Shown: in pieces, positions 38,401 through 53,400 of the stretch
Numbering within the stretch: position 1 is the stretch's first letter
Layout: each line of letters starts with the position of its first letter
Source: Lepturacanthus savala
Taxonomy: Eukaryota > Chordata > Actinopteri > Scombriformes > Trichiuridae
NCBI GenBank assembly: GCA_030544235.1
Contig: CM060463.1
Location: forward strand, 35,965,420-36,029,419
DNA length: 64,000 nt
Direction: 5' to 3'
Made by a program: the position numbers and the translations under genes
The notes under the pieces: model-generated
Told to the model about the DNA's origin: nothing
The model's database searches: none
The model's input: only the letters and a program-made list of their open reading frames with translations

Positions 38401-41400
38401 TACTGCAACTGGAATTCCCCGTCGAGTATAAATCACATTAAGGGGAGAGGATTATGGGGTATATCATTACTGCATGTCCCCAGCATAAGTCAAGGAGAAA
38501 CCCGGGGATCAGAGGTCCATTGAAAAGCCAGAAACTATCAGTATTTCATGAGAGATATCTGTGGTCACAGGGTGTCGGGGGGATCCTCTTTCCTCTCGTG
38601 AGCTCAACAAATCACAACTTAAGTCAAAGATCTTCTTCCCTTTTGTGGACCCTGAAGACACCAGCCTGGAAACTTCTTCCCCAGGGTCCAGCCTCTCAGA
38701 CGCTACCAACCTTCCTCAAATCTGCTGCATATTTCAAGCGGAAGCTAAAATGATCTCTGGGTCAGCGGTTTCCTCCAGATACCACGATATAGTCTGCTCT
38801 CCTTAAAGTCTCCTCTAGAACAAAAGGGGGAATACAGGATCTTTGATCTAAAAGGGAGATGTTTGGTGCCTGAAACACACACGTCTGTTGTTATTCTTTA
38901 TTCTCTTTACGCAATACACAAGAGAAAAAGCTATTTTTTTGCCGATGAAATGGTTTTCTACCACAGCGTTGAGAATTGCTCTAAATACATCAATCAGAGT
39001 CTGGTGTGACTCAACGAAAAAAAAAAGGACATGTTCTAAATCCAGACGCATTCATACAGCTCCCCGAAGCTGGAAATTATCTTCACATGTACTGGAGGAG
39101 GCGGCTGGCCCACGTGCTGCAGCCTGAACATCATGTATCACCATTAGATGGTTAAGGTATGCCTGGCTGCACACAGGAAGACTCACAGGAAGTAACGGGC
39201 TAGCCCTGGCATCCTAAACGGACTGCGCTGAGAACTGAAATGGAGAAGTGTGTTGGGGGGATTTTTTTTTTTTTTTCACAGCAGAGCGGATGAGATGAAA
39301 CAGTAGGGAGCAGAGGGGAAGAAGTGGGACAAATAGAAAGCACCATCTTAACTCAAAGGGGAGGAAAACAGAGCAGCACATTACTTAAAGGAGAATTTCA
39401 GCTTTTTTTTCCCCATGCTATAATGGAAGAAGATGGAGCTTGTATGCCCAGCTGTGTTTGTCCACTATAAGTAATATTTTCGACTCTGACAGGTTCAGAT
39501 TGTTATCGTGATGTTTCGTTCACAGCAAAAGACACAATAGCAGCATCTGGCTCTGATCTCTGACTCTTTACTGTCAGCAGCTTATGTTTCATACACAGGT
39601 GACTCCTCACAACCCCCAAATTTGGACTCTTTTTCATTTTTTTTTCATTTTTTCAATTTTTTAGTATTGTTTTTACTGTATGTCCTTTTTTTAAGAAGCT
39701 AGAAAAGTGTCAAAAACATATAGCACTAGGTTGAAATGTTAACATTATATGATGATATAACACAGACAAGCAAAATGTGTTTTACATTATGTGCATTGCT
39801 TTTCAAAATAAAAATCCAAAAAATAAATCCAAGGTCTGTTTGTGGTATTTTTGGTTCTCACTATAGGGCGCTGGTTTAAACATACATAGGTCAGTCACAA
39901 ATAATGGTTCACAAGATGAAAAAAGGTAAAATACAGTTTTAAGAATCATTCATCAGGTCTCTCAAAATGTACATTTTGTTTTCATGTTTTCTTGTTATTT
40001 AAAAATCTGTATCATTTTCTTTTACAAAAATCATGATTTTGCGTGATTTTGGACATAAAATGTCAAATGGTGATAAATTTAAAGTATATAATCCACCTAG
40101 AATATAAAACTTGTGTGTTTTAAAACTATTTAAACCTTTTTAAGAGAGTTAAACTATCTGGTACCAAGTTTTTTAGGATTACACCACATGGCAGATTTAT
40201 CACTGACCCACAAACTGTTTTATGTTACTGTTATTATTATTATTATTATTATTATGTTGAGGAGCAAACTGAGTCATCTTTCCATAGAAATTCGAATTGG
40301 ATTTGGTGTTTTAGTCACAAAAGGAATTAATAAGCATTTTACTTCTTCCTACTCCTTTTCAAACATGTTTAGCTTTTTTATTTAGTATTATTACTAATAT
40401 TATTAGTATTGATAGTAGTAGTATTTAGTATTACTATTCTTATTATTCCTTTAGTTAACAATTAGAAGAAAGCTACTATAGATATTGTATTTAGTGGTTA
40501 GTGGAGGGATGGGAAGGAAAGATTGTGCTAGTGCTCACATACATGTTTGAAATAAAGATTCAAATATAATAAAAAAAAAGCTTTTCTTCCACGAATGTGC
40601 AAATGAGATTGTGTTAAAATGTTGAAAACAGTGAAATTCATCTTGTCTGGTGGTCTGATCTGGTTCTGGTGGTTGAGCCCCCGAAACCTCAGATTCTAGA
40701 ATCTCCCCAGACTTCTGGCAACAACACAACTCTCACAAAATGAGTTTGGAGGATGATTCTAGGATCTACTTCTACTTCCCCTCTGCCTTTTGATAACAAT
40801 ATGAGCCTGTCAGTGCTGAAAAACCCTGCTTGTAAAGGAGAAAAACAACTGTGTCATACATGCCCCTTCCACTTCTATTATTGCACGTCGGTTGAGAAGT
40901 GGACTGCTGGTTCTTTATCAATATTTGACCAAACTGAAGAAATTTCTGTTCAGATCACTCAGAACTACAGATAGAAAAATAGGGTCCAGGTAGAAAAATG
41001 TAGAAATTGTCCTTTAAGATACAAAGATCATGTCACTACAGCAACAGGACATTTAACGAGAGACAAGATGGTTTCTATGGGAGCCACTTTACTGCTTCTC
41101 AATGACTATTTCTTTTCTTTCTTTTTTTTTTTTAGTAATCCCTATCCCTCTTCCCGTGGCCCTATTATGGGGATACTTATTCAGGTCAGTACAGGAAGTG
41201 CAGGACTCAAAGAGCAAGTTGGACAAGACCAGAATATAATTCTGGAGAGGAGAGAGTCATCAATGATTAACTCCCCTCTCCTAATACAATGAAGAAAAAA
41301 ATCCTTCTGTAAATCTGAAATTCAGGACATATCACATTTATTCTGACGTCTAGCGTCACGCTCATTTTATTAAACATTTGCCTCAAACTATCAAACATCC

Positions 41401-44400
41401 TGGTATTTCAAAGACTATTAAATTCTTGGGTAACAGATTTATTGTTGAATAGAAAGGAGAAGAACTATTGACCTTCCCCTTTTTTCTTTATTATAGAAAA
41501 CACAATTTCTTAAATGGGAACATTTGCCTCCAACTATTTTTGGTGATAGACATCCTGGTATTTTAAAGGCTGTTATATTATTGGGTAATAGATTTATTCT
41601 TGAATAGAAGGGAAAATGACTGTTTTCTTTATTATATAAAATAGTACAGGAACAATGAACGATAATACAAAAGTAGAAAATGTTAAGGCCAGGTTTAGAA
41701 GGACTAGTGTAGTCTTAAGTGATGTTGAAGGGAGTTCAGAACCTGCATCAAGTAAACACTAGTGCAGTGCCCATATGAGCTATGTATGTATTCCTATAGA
41801 AAACTGGAAGCTTGGGTAGATGGGTAGATTTTTTTAATGAGGGTGTTTAGGACTGTTTCAGTCTTAATAGACCCAATAATTGTACATTGGGTAAGACATA
41901 GACATACACTGAGATAAGGAAAGACATGCAAATACAGTTTTGGTAAAAAAAAAAATAATAATAATAATGTTGAAATTTGGGATGTCATTCTACATATCAA
42001 TAAAAGTGAACTTATACTACTACTATTATGACTAGTAGTACTATTTCCTGTATAGTGTAACAATCTGGGCACATTACTGTTATATGTGATTATAAATAAA
42101 TGAGTTTAGGCCCAGATTCTGTTCGGTGACAGTGCTGGGATTTCCTGAGGGTCTGTAAATGCATCTTAGAGTAAGACCTGTGTTAGTGTGACTAACGTCT
42201 TAGTGTGTGGTTTCTGAGAGACGTTATATTACTTTCTTTATGACGCCTGCACGATCGTTACAGGAAGAGATGGGATAATGAAAATTTGAAATGTAATCAA
42301 AACACTGGGAAGCAATGAGGAGAAGCCGTGATATGGAGCTTTACACTGTAACTGAATTGCTGCTGCAGGATAGTGCTGTGATAAGTTTCTTCTTCTATAT
42401 TCCTCATTAGGGTCGCAGGGGTCTGCTGGAGCCAATCCCAGCGCATTATGGCGAGAGGCAGGGATACACCCCAGCCTATCACTCACACCATGACACCTAT
42501 GGGCAATTTAGAGTCTCCAATTAACCTCAATATGTTTTTGGACTGTAGGAGGAAGCCAGAATACTACAGAATACAGAAGCCAGGCAGACACGGAAACTCC
42601 ACACAGAAAGGTCCCAGACCCAGGACCAAGGAGGTCTTGAACCTGCGACCTTCCTGCTGTGAGGCAACAGCGCTAACCCCTGCTCCACCGTGTCGCCCTT
42701 GGGATAAGTTTATGAAAATAAAATTTTTCTAAAAGATTTTGTGTGGCACAGACGTTTTTATTATACAGTAGCCAGACAGGGGGGATGGAAGAGGGAGAGG
42801 AGGAAACATGCAGCAAAGGAATTGAACCCAGGTCTGCTGGTTTGAGGCAAGTGCACCTATGGGATTTTACCTTTTAATGATTAGAAAGATATTCATGATG
42901 TTTTGAATATCTATACAAAAAATTCCACAAAAAAGGATGCACATCATCATGCCATGTGCAGCTATATCTGTAAGTTGAAGTTGATCATTTTTTTATTGCA
43001 TTTTGTTGTTGTCTTGTTTATGTAAATGGTTTGATATGTGGGGATGGTGTGGTTAGGTTTTTATTGTTTTAATGCTTAGTAAAAAAAGAAGAAAACAAGT
43101 GTCCCATACAAATGAAACAACATGTTTTTGTTGTACATTTTGGAAGCAGGCAAACAATAACCTGTCACAAAGAAAAGCAGCAACATCTGAGTTGTTGTTC
43201 AGTGAGTTTACTGCCCTGCTCTGCAGGATGAGGGCTGATCTCTATATATAGAGAGGTCAGGACCCAGTGTGATGTGTGCATACCGGTGCTCAGCAGTGTT
43301 GAACGTGTTGAAATGTTGATTTCCTGCAGAAGCTCCAGTGTTTCAGTATGAAAGAGACGGATGGAGGAACCTTCAGAAAACGCCATCCACACGCCGCCGC
43401 CAGCCTGAGCCATTTGAGCCACGCTGACCATCGGGTCCGGATGGACTTCAAACTTCTGCAATAGAAACAAAAAGAAGATTATAAAAATTGAAATTGGAAA
43501 TTTAACTTGCTCCTTTTTGGTAGAATTAGTCCAATATTGAGTAGAATTCTCTTGAAATATCATATTCCATTGCAGATAATTTTGCTCATTTCAAGTTTCT
43601 TTTCTTGATTTGTGTCAATTTAATATTACATTCTTAAAATAAAATGAATTGTTTGACTTTGTACTTTAGGTTTTATAGTAATGTTGTCTTTTAGCTTTTA
43701 GCATATATATATATACTGAGCTTAAAATAGGTATGTAATATTCCATCATTATCTATTCAAAACTGTTGTCTTTTTATGTTTTCTGTGCGGAAATTATAAC
43801 ATTAACTATATTGTGTAATATAAATATAAGGGTCAGTGACAAAAATGTCATGTGGTGTAACCCTGAAAACGTGGCTATGGATAGTTTAACTCTCTTAAAA
43901 ATTTAACACATGCTATAAAGTTTTATATTCTAGGTGCTCTCATTTTAACGCTTTAATTCAATTAATTAATTACGCCGCAATTTAACGCGTTAAAAATTTA
44001 ACGCAATTAATTATGAGTATCAATGGTGGTGAGCTCAGGGGTGAAAGTGAACCGGAACTGTCTGGAACTACATTCCGTTAAAAGATTCACGACTGGAACG
44101 GCGTTCCGTTAAAAAAAGGAGAAGAAGCTCCCTGTTAAAATCCCATGTTAAATAAAGAAAACGATGAACTAAAGTCACATTAGTTACATTATCCGAGTGC
44201 TGGAACAATTCCAGTGGCTCATTTCAGTGTAATCTACGCTGTTTCGGTGCCGTTTGGCACGGAGCAACGAGTCTGAGTGCGTCTCTGGTTGCTATGCAAC
44301 GCGAGGCAAGCCGAGCTGAACAAATGCGTTTCTGATTGGCTGATGGATACGTTATCAGCAATTGCTATATTGATCTTAAGGGACTATTTGAGACAGCCTT

Positions 44401-47400
44401 ATTATATTTCAGAATTGTATTTATTTAACTGAATCGCTGTATTTGTTTTACATTTCTGAATAATGCACCTGGTCTAACTGGTTTAATGTGCTGGATCTTT
44501 ACTTTTGGATGTAATTCATGAAGCACAGCTCACCAATAAAACATTGGATTTCAGATCTTCTTTTCTTATTGTATTCATTTGATTAGTCATGCACTACAAT
44601 TTATTAATATCCTCGAATTAAAATTCTTTATCAGGAGACCTTTAGCAGATATGACATTAAAATGAGATTCATTTGATTAATTACAAAATCCTGTAATTTG
44701 TTTTAAAAATAAAATGTTTTCAATTTAAATTGAGATCTTTTTTTTGATGATTTTCTTTAAGCAAGCTAAAAAGACCAAAGCAAATCAAAGAAATATTGTC
44801 TATAATTAACTAAAGGATTAACTTTAGTTGCTCAAGAATAAATATTTAATAAAAAACAACTACTTGGCTATCGGTTCCTTTAAATCAAATGTAAAGTAAA
44901 TTAAATGGAAATCAGTCTCTCATTGCTGCATCATTATCTCTATATTATTGTGTTTTATGTATTGTGCCTATACTTAACTTACAGATGTTGCAGTTCAGCC
45001 ACTATTTCACATCAAATTAATAGAAACCATCAGGCAGCCTGCAGTGGTGTTCACATTGTGTATCACAGAATAACTTCCAGGTGGTTTCAGACATATGGAG
45101 GCAACATGGAAATTAACAGTGTCAGGATGTCAGTTGGTGATTAGCTGCAATTTCCCTTTAAGAGACACCGTACTTTATAAGTAATGTGATAATTCTGCAG
45201 CAAACACAGTGCGGCTTTAACAAAACTTGTTAACTCGTTTGAACTGCAAAAGCTAATTGAAGGTGAAATGTGCATTTTTATTACAGATATCTATTTTGTT
45301 TATGGCTCTGCTTTAAAAAAAAACGGAAGCGATGCTTCCTCACCCGGGCGGAGCAGGCGCCAACTGCTGAGGAGTCAATTAACAGAGGAAATACATCAAA
45401 GGATTCTTTCCTTTTCCCCCTAATTTCAAACAAAGGAGGAACCCAGTGGCAAGGGCACACAAACAGGTGCTAATCCCTGTCCGCCGGTGCACTAGGGTTC
45501 GGGGGTGGGGGGTTACTGGTGGTGGGAGGAGGTTCCATCTTCACTCGTTTGACTCTCACTGACTAATTGCCCAAACTCATGCAGTGACGGTGATAGGATT
45601 CTAAGACGATGCCCCAACCAACCCCTCGTCATGTCCTGGACCGCAGGGGCAGCATGTGCTGCCATGATAAGGCTCATTGCATTTATTTCAAGCTACTCAT
45701 TAAGACCGGGTGCCTCAAACTCTCTTTTTCCTATTGTGCTCTTAAAAAGATAGAAACCAGGGGAATGATGCAAAAAACCAACAAAAACAAACCTGCCCTG
45801 TGTGTACCAGGGAGTCTGGAAATGACCAAATTAGCAAGACTGTTATTTACCTTATTTAGCACTGCTTGTGAGATTCATGCAGCAGTTTCCTGGCAAAGTT
45901 TTTTTTTTATATATAAATGATCACATTGTCATAATAATTGGACTAAAAGTTGAAAAAAACGTATCAGGGGAAAATGTGTTGGGTTTGGTAAAATGAGTCC
46001 AGTATTGAGTAAATTGATCATATTCCATCGGCAGATAATTTAGCTCATTTCAAGGTTTTCCTTGATTTTAATCAATTTAAATCTTTTTTTTTAATGTTAG
46101 ACTTTTTTTTTTTTTTAAAACAAGACCAAACTGACCCAAACCAGGAAAAAAAACTTGAAATAAGCTGTTTTTTTTCAGTTATGCACTTTTGATTTGTGTA
46201 TTAACATTCATATGAAGTCAAATCAATAACTCCTTCATCTTTCAAACTTTTTTCTGACATCTGCTCTTATTCATTGTGTAGTTTGGAAATATTCACATTT
46301 TGAATAAGAGCAACATGTATAGCAAATTAGGAGGAACTATCCTGCATTTATTAAAATAATTCCCCTATTGGGTAGAACTATCTTGAATTTTTATTCCATT
46401 GCAGATAATGTTGACATTTTTGTCACTGACCCATTTATTACATGTAAGAAAACATTGTTTTCATACAGGCTGAATATTAAGTACGATTTTTAGGGATCAG
46501 TGACAAAAATGTGACGTGGTGTAAAAACTTGGTACCAGATAGTTAAACTCTCTTTAAAAAATCGTGATTTTGTGTATTTTTTTTTATATGAATATCAAAT
46601 GGTGTAACTAAAAAAGAATGATAAATTTTAAATATATAATCCACCTAGAATATAAAACGTGTTAATAGCATGTGTTTTAATTTTTAAACTACCTGGACTA
46701 CAAATGGACATTAAAGCCTATGAGCCTTTAAGTCTATGAATGTTACACTTAAAAAATCAATCTTATACAACTTTTTTTTTCTAATGAGATGATAGTAGAC
46801 AACTTAGACAAAAACGTAGGTTTCCTACTGCTCATCAGCTTCCTGCTCCATCCTCCTGAGAACATGGAGCAGACAAACCCTCCCAGAAAGAATCATTTTA
46901 TTTAAATTATTATGATTTCAACCCTGACATGTTTATATCTATTTAATCATTTATGCATCTAGAATACTTCCCTCCCAAAAACATTATAATATTTATGTAC
47001 ATGGGATATATAATATTTGGTTTATTTGTGCAAGTGGAAAATAAAATTGTCAGACATTAAAATGCTACTTTCTATTTCAGAGATCAAAATGGAAAAATAG
47101 ATATATGAAATAATTGTTATTGACTCAAAAATGGTACAATTGGACTTTTAAATAACAAGAAATGTACATTTTAGAGAGCTGATGAATGCTTCTTAAAACT
47201 CTATCTTACATTTTTTTCATTTTCTCATCTTGCCAAACATTATTTTTCACTGACCCTTAAAAAATCCTGCAGAATATGATTCTTTTTATCTTTAATATAG
47301 AAAGTGAACCTGTTGAACAGCTGTAGCCTTGTGTCAAACACAGGATCAGCATGAGTCTCCACTGTTGCCCCCGACCAACCCTCCTGCATTAGCGGGTGAA

Positions 47401-50400
47401 TCCAGCGTTGCTCACAGAGATGAGTTGGTCAGTGGAGCCTGACGGTGGTAATGTGGCCTCTACTCTCAGCCCAGCGGTGTCACACTAACCAACACATCCT
47501 TCCTATAAACCTGCAGCAGCAGTAGAATAACTGAGCTGAAGGCAGAGACTCTACAGCTGGTGTTGAACAGCTCATTAGGCCTTCATTACGCCAGGTGACA
47601 ACATGTCTTTGTCCTGTTTTTTTTCCAGCTCAGTCCATGAGTGGACATGTGAGTGATGGGCAGGTTGGAAAAGGAGAAGTAACGAGAAGAGGAAGGAACA
47701 AGACCCGACAGTCAGTGGTGATCACAGCTTGTGTGTTCTACTTTGTAAAAGGGGCCCAGTTAGAAAAAAGACATGTTTTTAGTGCATTTGTGTGAATCTA
47801 TAGGTCTTTATCGTAACACAAACTGTGAAATAAGACCACCATCTCATTCTGCTGTTGTGATGTCACGCTGGGGAACGTGTTTTTCTGTAACAACACAGAA
47901 ACCTGCTTTTAAAATGACAGCGTTTGAAAACCATGTGCTGCAGAAACAAATGAGACGTGTGTGAATAAAGCGACATCTCTGTTAAACTCAGACAAAGAGC
48001 TGCATTATCTCTCCACATTCAAATCAACCCCCACTGCGACACAATTGACAGAATAAATATCAGATTGGTTGAGTTTTCTTTAATTTTCTCTCCAATTATG
48101 TTGTTTAAAATTCCCATTGTGCTTTTATAAATTCCTGCAGCTACCGAGCACCGTCGGTGGCCTGATGGGAATGAAAATAGGCTTTTTTACTTCGCACTTT
48201 TACTAGATCTTTTTTTTTTTAAGTGAATCAGTTGAAATTCTGCAGATAGATGCAGTTTTATACAGATTTTTCTGGTCGAGTGATGTTGAGGGGAGCTCAG
48301 AACCTGCATCTAGTAAATACTAGTCCAGTAGAAGTAGTAGTATTCCTAGTAGTTGTATTCCATTTTTCAGGTTTAAATGAGGGTGTGTTGGACTGTTTCT
48401 AATAGACAGATTATACATTGTACATACAACAACTTATTGTATAAAAAAGTCTACAATTTATGTTGAATGTTGAGACGTCATTCTACATTTTCCTGTGCAT
48501 GTTAGGACTCAAAGAGCAAGTTGGACAAGACCAGAATATCATTCTGGAGAAAGTCATCAATGATTAACTCCCCTCTCCTAGAAAAATGCTTCTGTAAATC
48601 TGAAATTCAGGACATATCACATTTATTCTGGTTGAGTGGAAGATGTCTAGCGTCAAACTATAATATTTGGTGATAGACATCCTGGTATTTAAAGACTTTT
48701 ATATTATTAGGTAACAGATTTATTGTTGTTGTTGAACTATTGACCTTCCCTTGTTTTCTTTATTATATAAAACATCACTTTTCAGACGGGAGCATTTAAT
48801 GATTATAAAAAAAATATCAAAGCCAAGTTTAGAAGGATTAGTGCTCTGCCTCTAGTAAGTACGTAAAGAAAAGTGGAAGCTTAATTAGATTTTTCATGTT
48901 TAAATGTGGGTTTTTAGGACTGTTCCATGGTCTTAATAGAAAAATTGTACACTGGGTAAAACAGACATATACTGAAATAAGGAGAGACATAAAAATACAG
49001 TTATTGTAAGAAAAAGGCATCAATTTATGTTGAAAGTGCAGATCTCAATCTACATATCAGTTTTGAAATTGTGTTGATCAGCCAAGTAAAACCAGACTTA
49101 TGATCACTGTCTTACTTTGTACTTTTTCCTGTATCGTCTAACAACCTGGACATGTTACTGTTATATGTGTTTATTAATACATGAGTTTAGGCTCAGATTC
49201 TGTTCTGTTAGGTGATAGTTCTGGGATTTCTTGAAGGTCTGTGAACGCGTCTTGGAATAAGACCTATGTTAGTGTGGTTTTTGAGATGTTATAATACTTT
49301 TGTTGTGTTGTTAGAGCTGTGCTACATACGTCTATGGGATTTTTAAGAACAAGGCTCTGTATGACAACAACTCCTACACCACCACAGTGCACGTATGTGT
49401 TTTTAACTCTTAATGATAATAATGCTAATAATGATGTTTATATATCTATCCAAACATTCTACAAAAAAGTTAGACATCATTGTGCCTTATGAAAGTTGAG
49501 GTTGACATTCAGTCAGAGATGTGTGATTCACACAGGCTCCCTTTGCTTTATAGATATATGATGAGAAAAATAATAAGAAACAAATGTGAAATTTGTGAAC
49601 AAAATGACAATCTCTGTTAAAGTGCTGCATCTTCTCTCCACATTCAGTTCAAATCAACACCTACTGTGTGTGACAATCGACAGAATAAATATCAAATTGG
49701 TTGAGTTTGCTTTAATTTTCTCTCCAATTATGTTGCTTAAAATGTCCATTGTGCTTTTCAAATTCCTACTGATAGCAAGCATCTTCAGTGGCCTAAATAT
49801 ATATATTTAGTTTCTTTTTGCTCTTTTACTAGATTTCTTGTTTTCAGGAGTGAATCAGCATGAATCAGAAATCTTTTTTTCCAGCTATTTTCATGTTAAA
49901 GAGCTGTAGACAGTAAAATAGTCACACTGACAAGTCTGAAGACAGAACTATCAAATATTTGAGTGTAAGACTTTGTACAGGTTATGTGCTTATTAAAAAG
50001 TGAATTCTAGCATCCAACCTGGTGTTTTCCTTATTTTATGTCTAAGTGACTAATATTTTTTGAATAAATATGTCCATTACTGTGTGGGATCTCCTCAGCC
50101 AGCAGCCGTGAAATGAGCTGTCTACATTTCAGTCTACATTTTTAAAAAATACAGTTTTATTCATCATTCATCAGGTCTCTCAAAATATACATTGTGTGTT
50201 CATGTTGTTTTCTTTTATAAAAGTCCATTTGTCTTAATTTAATCAAATGTATTTGTCACTTCATCCCTCCTTTTTTATAATAACCCAAAATGTGTGATGG
50301 AACATACTTTTTTTTATCATGAGCCATTTATAGAAGCTGTACAGGCTACACTGTAAAGAATTTAATGGTATCAGATGAAAATATCTTTTTTTAATCTTTT

Positions 50401-53400
50401 TTTTTTATTTGGTACAATTAGTCCAACATTAAGTAGAATTATATATAATTGTACATATTTTTTTAAGAAAACTAAATTAATCTTGTTTGACATTATATCA
50501 TCATGGTGTCTTTATCTCTATGTTATAATTAAGATCTTTTTGTTTCACCCCATAAAGTTGAGTATTTATTTTATAATTTTGAATTTGAATTTTAAGAGAG
50601 TTAAACTACCTGGTTCCAGGTTTTTAGGCTACATTACACAACAGTGTTCTCAGTGTAAATCCACGCTGGGAATGAGTCAGACTGAGTCCAGCAGCAACAG
50701 GTCTGGTTCTGCAGCAAAAGTTGTGAAGGTCCCGCTGCCTTTCTGCCTTCATTCCTCCTTTTTCCCTCTTTCGGTTATTTTATTTCCGCTTTCTGCACTC
50801 CGGCTTAAATAAATACGGTTGCCTGGTTAAAATGAAATGACTCACGGCGTCCTCACTGGACTTTGACTTTTCAGTTTCCATACAGTCGCAGTGAAAGTCA
50901 CCGTGGTCTGTGAGGATGAATACGTGGGTGGCTGGAGACCGATGCTGCTCCTTCCTGTGTTTAACTTTTTGTCCTCAGACATTTATAACAAGAATCTTAA
51001 CCTGTCGGTGGCAAAAAAAAACAGCACTTTTAGTGGATGTACTTTGACAGGGTGCAATTGCCCCCGAGGATTACACCGCAGGCCTTTTTACGGCCGCTGG
51101 CTGAAGCAATATCACTCACTGCTGGACCACTTCCAAATATGTTTGTCCCTGTTATTCACTTAGACCACAAATGATGGGAAAACACAGTCCAGGTTCTAAA
51201 ATATCCTCCCAAATTCTCCATTAAGACAAATGAAACAGCTTCCAGAAACCACATTTGTCTGTCTCCTTGCTTGCAGCCTCTGTGTTTAGGTTTTGTCGGC
51301 TCTATATTTCCTTGTATCCCCACTGGGTCGGAGTGAACATAATCAAATTGTGAGAGCTGAGAGTACACACATTTATAAGTGTTAATGATCCTTTAAAGTT
51401 CCTGTTTGGTTGTATAGTAAGTACACAAGCCTGTTCATCCACAGAAAACTGTAAGAGGTTTGATATGAACACATTTAAGACCAGGTTTTCATGCACATTA
51501 CTACATCAGCAACTAACAATCATGTTTTGTATCTGATTATTTTCCATTTTGAACTATGAATCAGAAAATAGCTTTTTATGTCTGGCAATTATATTTGCTG
51601 CTTGCACAAATATGTCCATGAACAAAAAATATGTTTAAAACTATTATTACTGGGCGACACGGTGGCGCAGGGGTTAGCACTGTTGCCTCACAGCAAGAAG
51701 GTCACAGGTTCAAGACCTCCTTGGTCCTGGGTCTGGGACCTTTCTGTGTGGAGTTTGCATGTTCTCCCTGTGTCTGCGTGGGTTTTCACCAGGTACTCCA
51801 GCTTCCTCCCACAGTCCAAAAACATGCTGAGGATAATTGGCAACTCTAAATTGCCCGTAGGTGTGAGTGTGTGAGTGAATGGTGTGTGTGCCCCACGATT
51901 GGCTGGCGACCATCTGGGGTGTATCCCTGCCTCTCGCCGTAACGCGCTGGGATAGGCTCCAGCAGACCATGTGACCCTAATGAGGAATAAGCAGGTATAG
52001 AAAATGACTGACTGACTGACTATTATTACTATTTTGGTGGGAGGGGTTATTCTAGAGACTTCATTTATAAACCTATTTAAGCCCAGATTTTTTTCAAAGA
52101 TTTCATGCATGTAATTATATTAGTTGAGTCACTAACAATCATGTTATGTATCTATTTTTTCCATTTTGTACTGTTTTTTTTTTTTTGTAGAAAATAACAT
52201 TTTAGTGGCTGTTATAGCTGCTGCTTGCACAAATCTGCCCATAAACAAAAATCCATTTATCCCATGTAGAAATTTATTTTTGGGGGGGATTATTAGAGAC
52301 CTGAACGATTAAACAGATATAAATGTCAGGGCTGAAAATCATAATAATCTAAATAAAATGACTCTCTCTGGGAGGGTTTGTCTTCTCCATCAGTTGATGA
52401 TGTCATGTGACAGGAAGTAGTTGGAAACTTATTTAAAACCATTTGTCTACTTTCATGTCATTAGAAAAAAAACAGCTGAAGTTTTTTTTTAATTTTATTT
52501 TAAGTATAAAATGACAGTCATAGATTTAAAGGCTGGTAGGTTTCAATGGATTAAAGCAGTGGTGTCAAACTCAGTTTATCTCATGGTTCACATTCAGCAT
52601 AATTGTATCTCAATTACAATGTTACTATTAATTAACTTCCAATTTACACAATTGGAGAGATGACATAAGAAAAAAAAGGAAATTTCAACAATATGATGTC
52701 TCAGTTATTCTAAATGGAAATAAATTAAATCTTAACAAGTGAAAATATCTTGTTTTTAGTACAATTGGTCCAGTATACTATAGTCCATTATCTGATAATT
52801 CTGCTAATTTCAAGTTTTTAAAAGAATGAGGATTATGAGATAAAAAAAAAAAAAAAAACTCCATAATATGAGAAAAAAAGTAAAAATTTATGAGACAAAA
52901 GTCCCTAATATGAGATAAATGATATGCTTATTTTAATTTTGGTCAATTTAATCTTGTTTTCTTAAAATAAGATTGCATTGCTTGAATTTGTTATCTTAAT
53001 GCATTTTTATCATATTTTAGACATTTTATCTCATAATTCGGTCTTTTTTATCTCATATTTTGAAAAAAAAAATATATGAGCAAAAATGAGCTGCCATTTT
53101 AAGATAATACTCAATATTGGACTAATTGTATTAAATTCAATATATTTTTCCTGATCATATTCCATTTTTTACAGTGCCTTAGACCCTGAAAGATTCTCAC
53201 TGACTTCAAATTCATGTGGAAAAACAGAAACTGGAACACTTTTTGTCTCACTTCATAGAACCATCCAGTGGGCCTGATTGGACCCTTTAGGGGGCTGGTT
53301 CTGGCCCCTGGGCCACATGTTTGACACCGCTGACAGTGAAGGCTTAAAACAGACTGGTGTGGAGCAGCAGTGGAGCTGCAGCATCCAGCCAAGTTACGAT

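Noticed and set aside
38454..39127. GC-richer frames on both strands in the 9.4-kb intron, as a possible nested gene
   Set aside because: No known domain, no phase fit to arhgef10l, and overlapping frames on both strands point to composition.
51652..51874. tRNA gene suggested by box A and box B
   Set aside because: These are the internal promoter boxes of a SINE; no full cloverleaf or anticodon arm.
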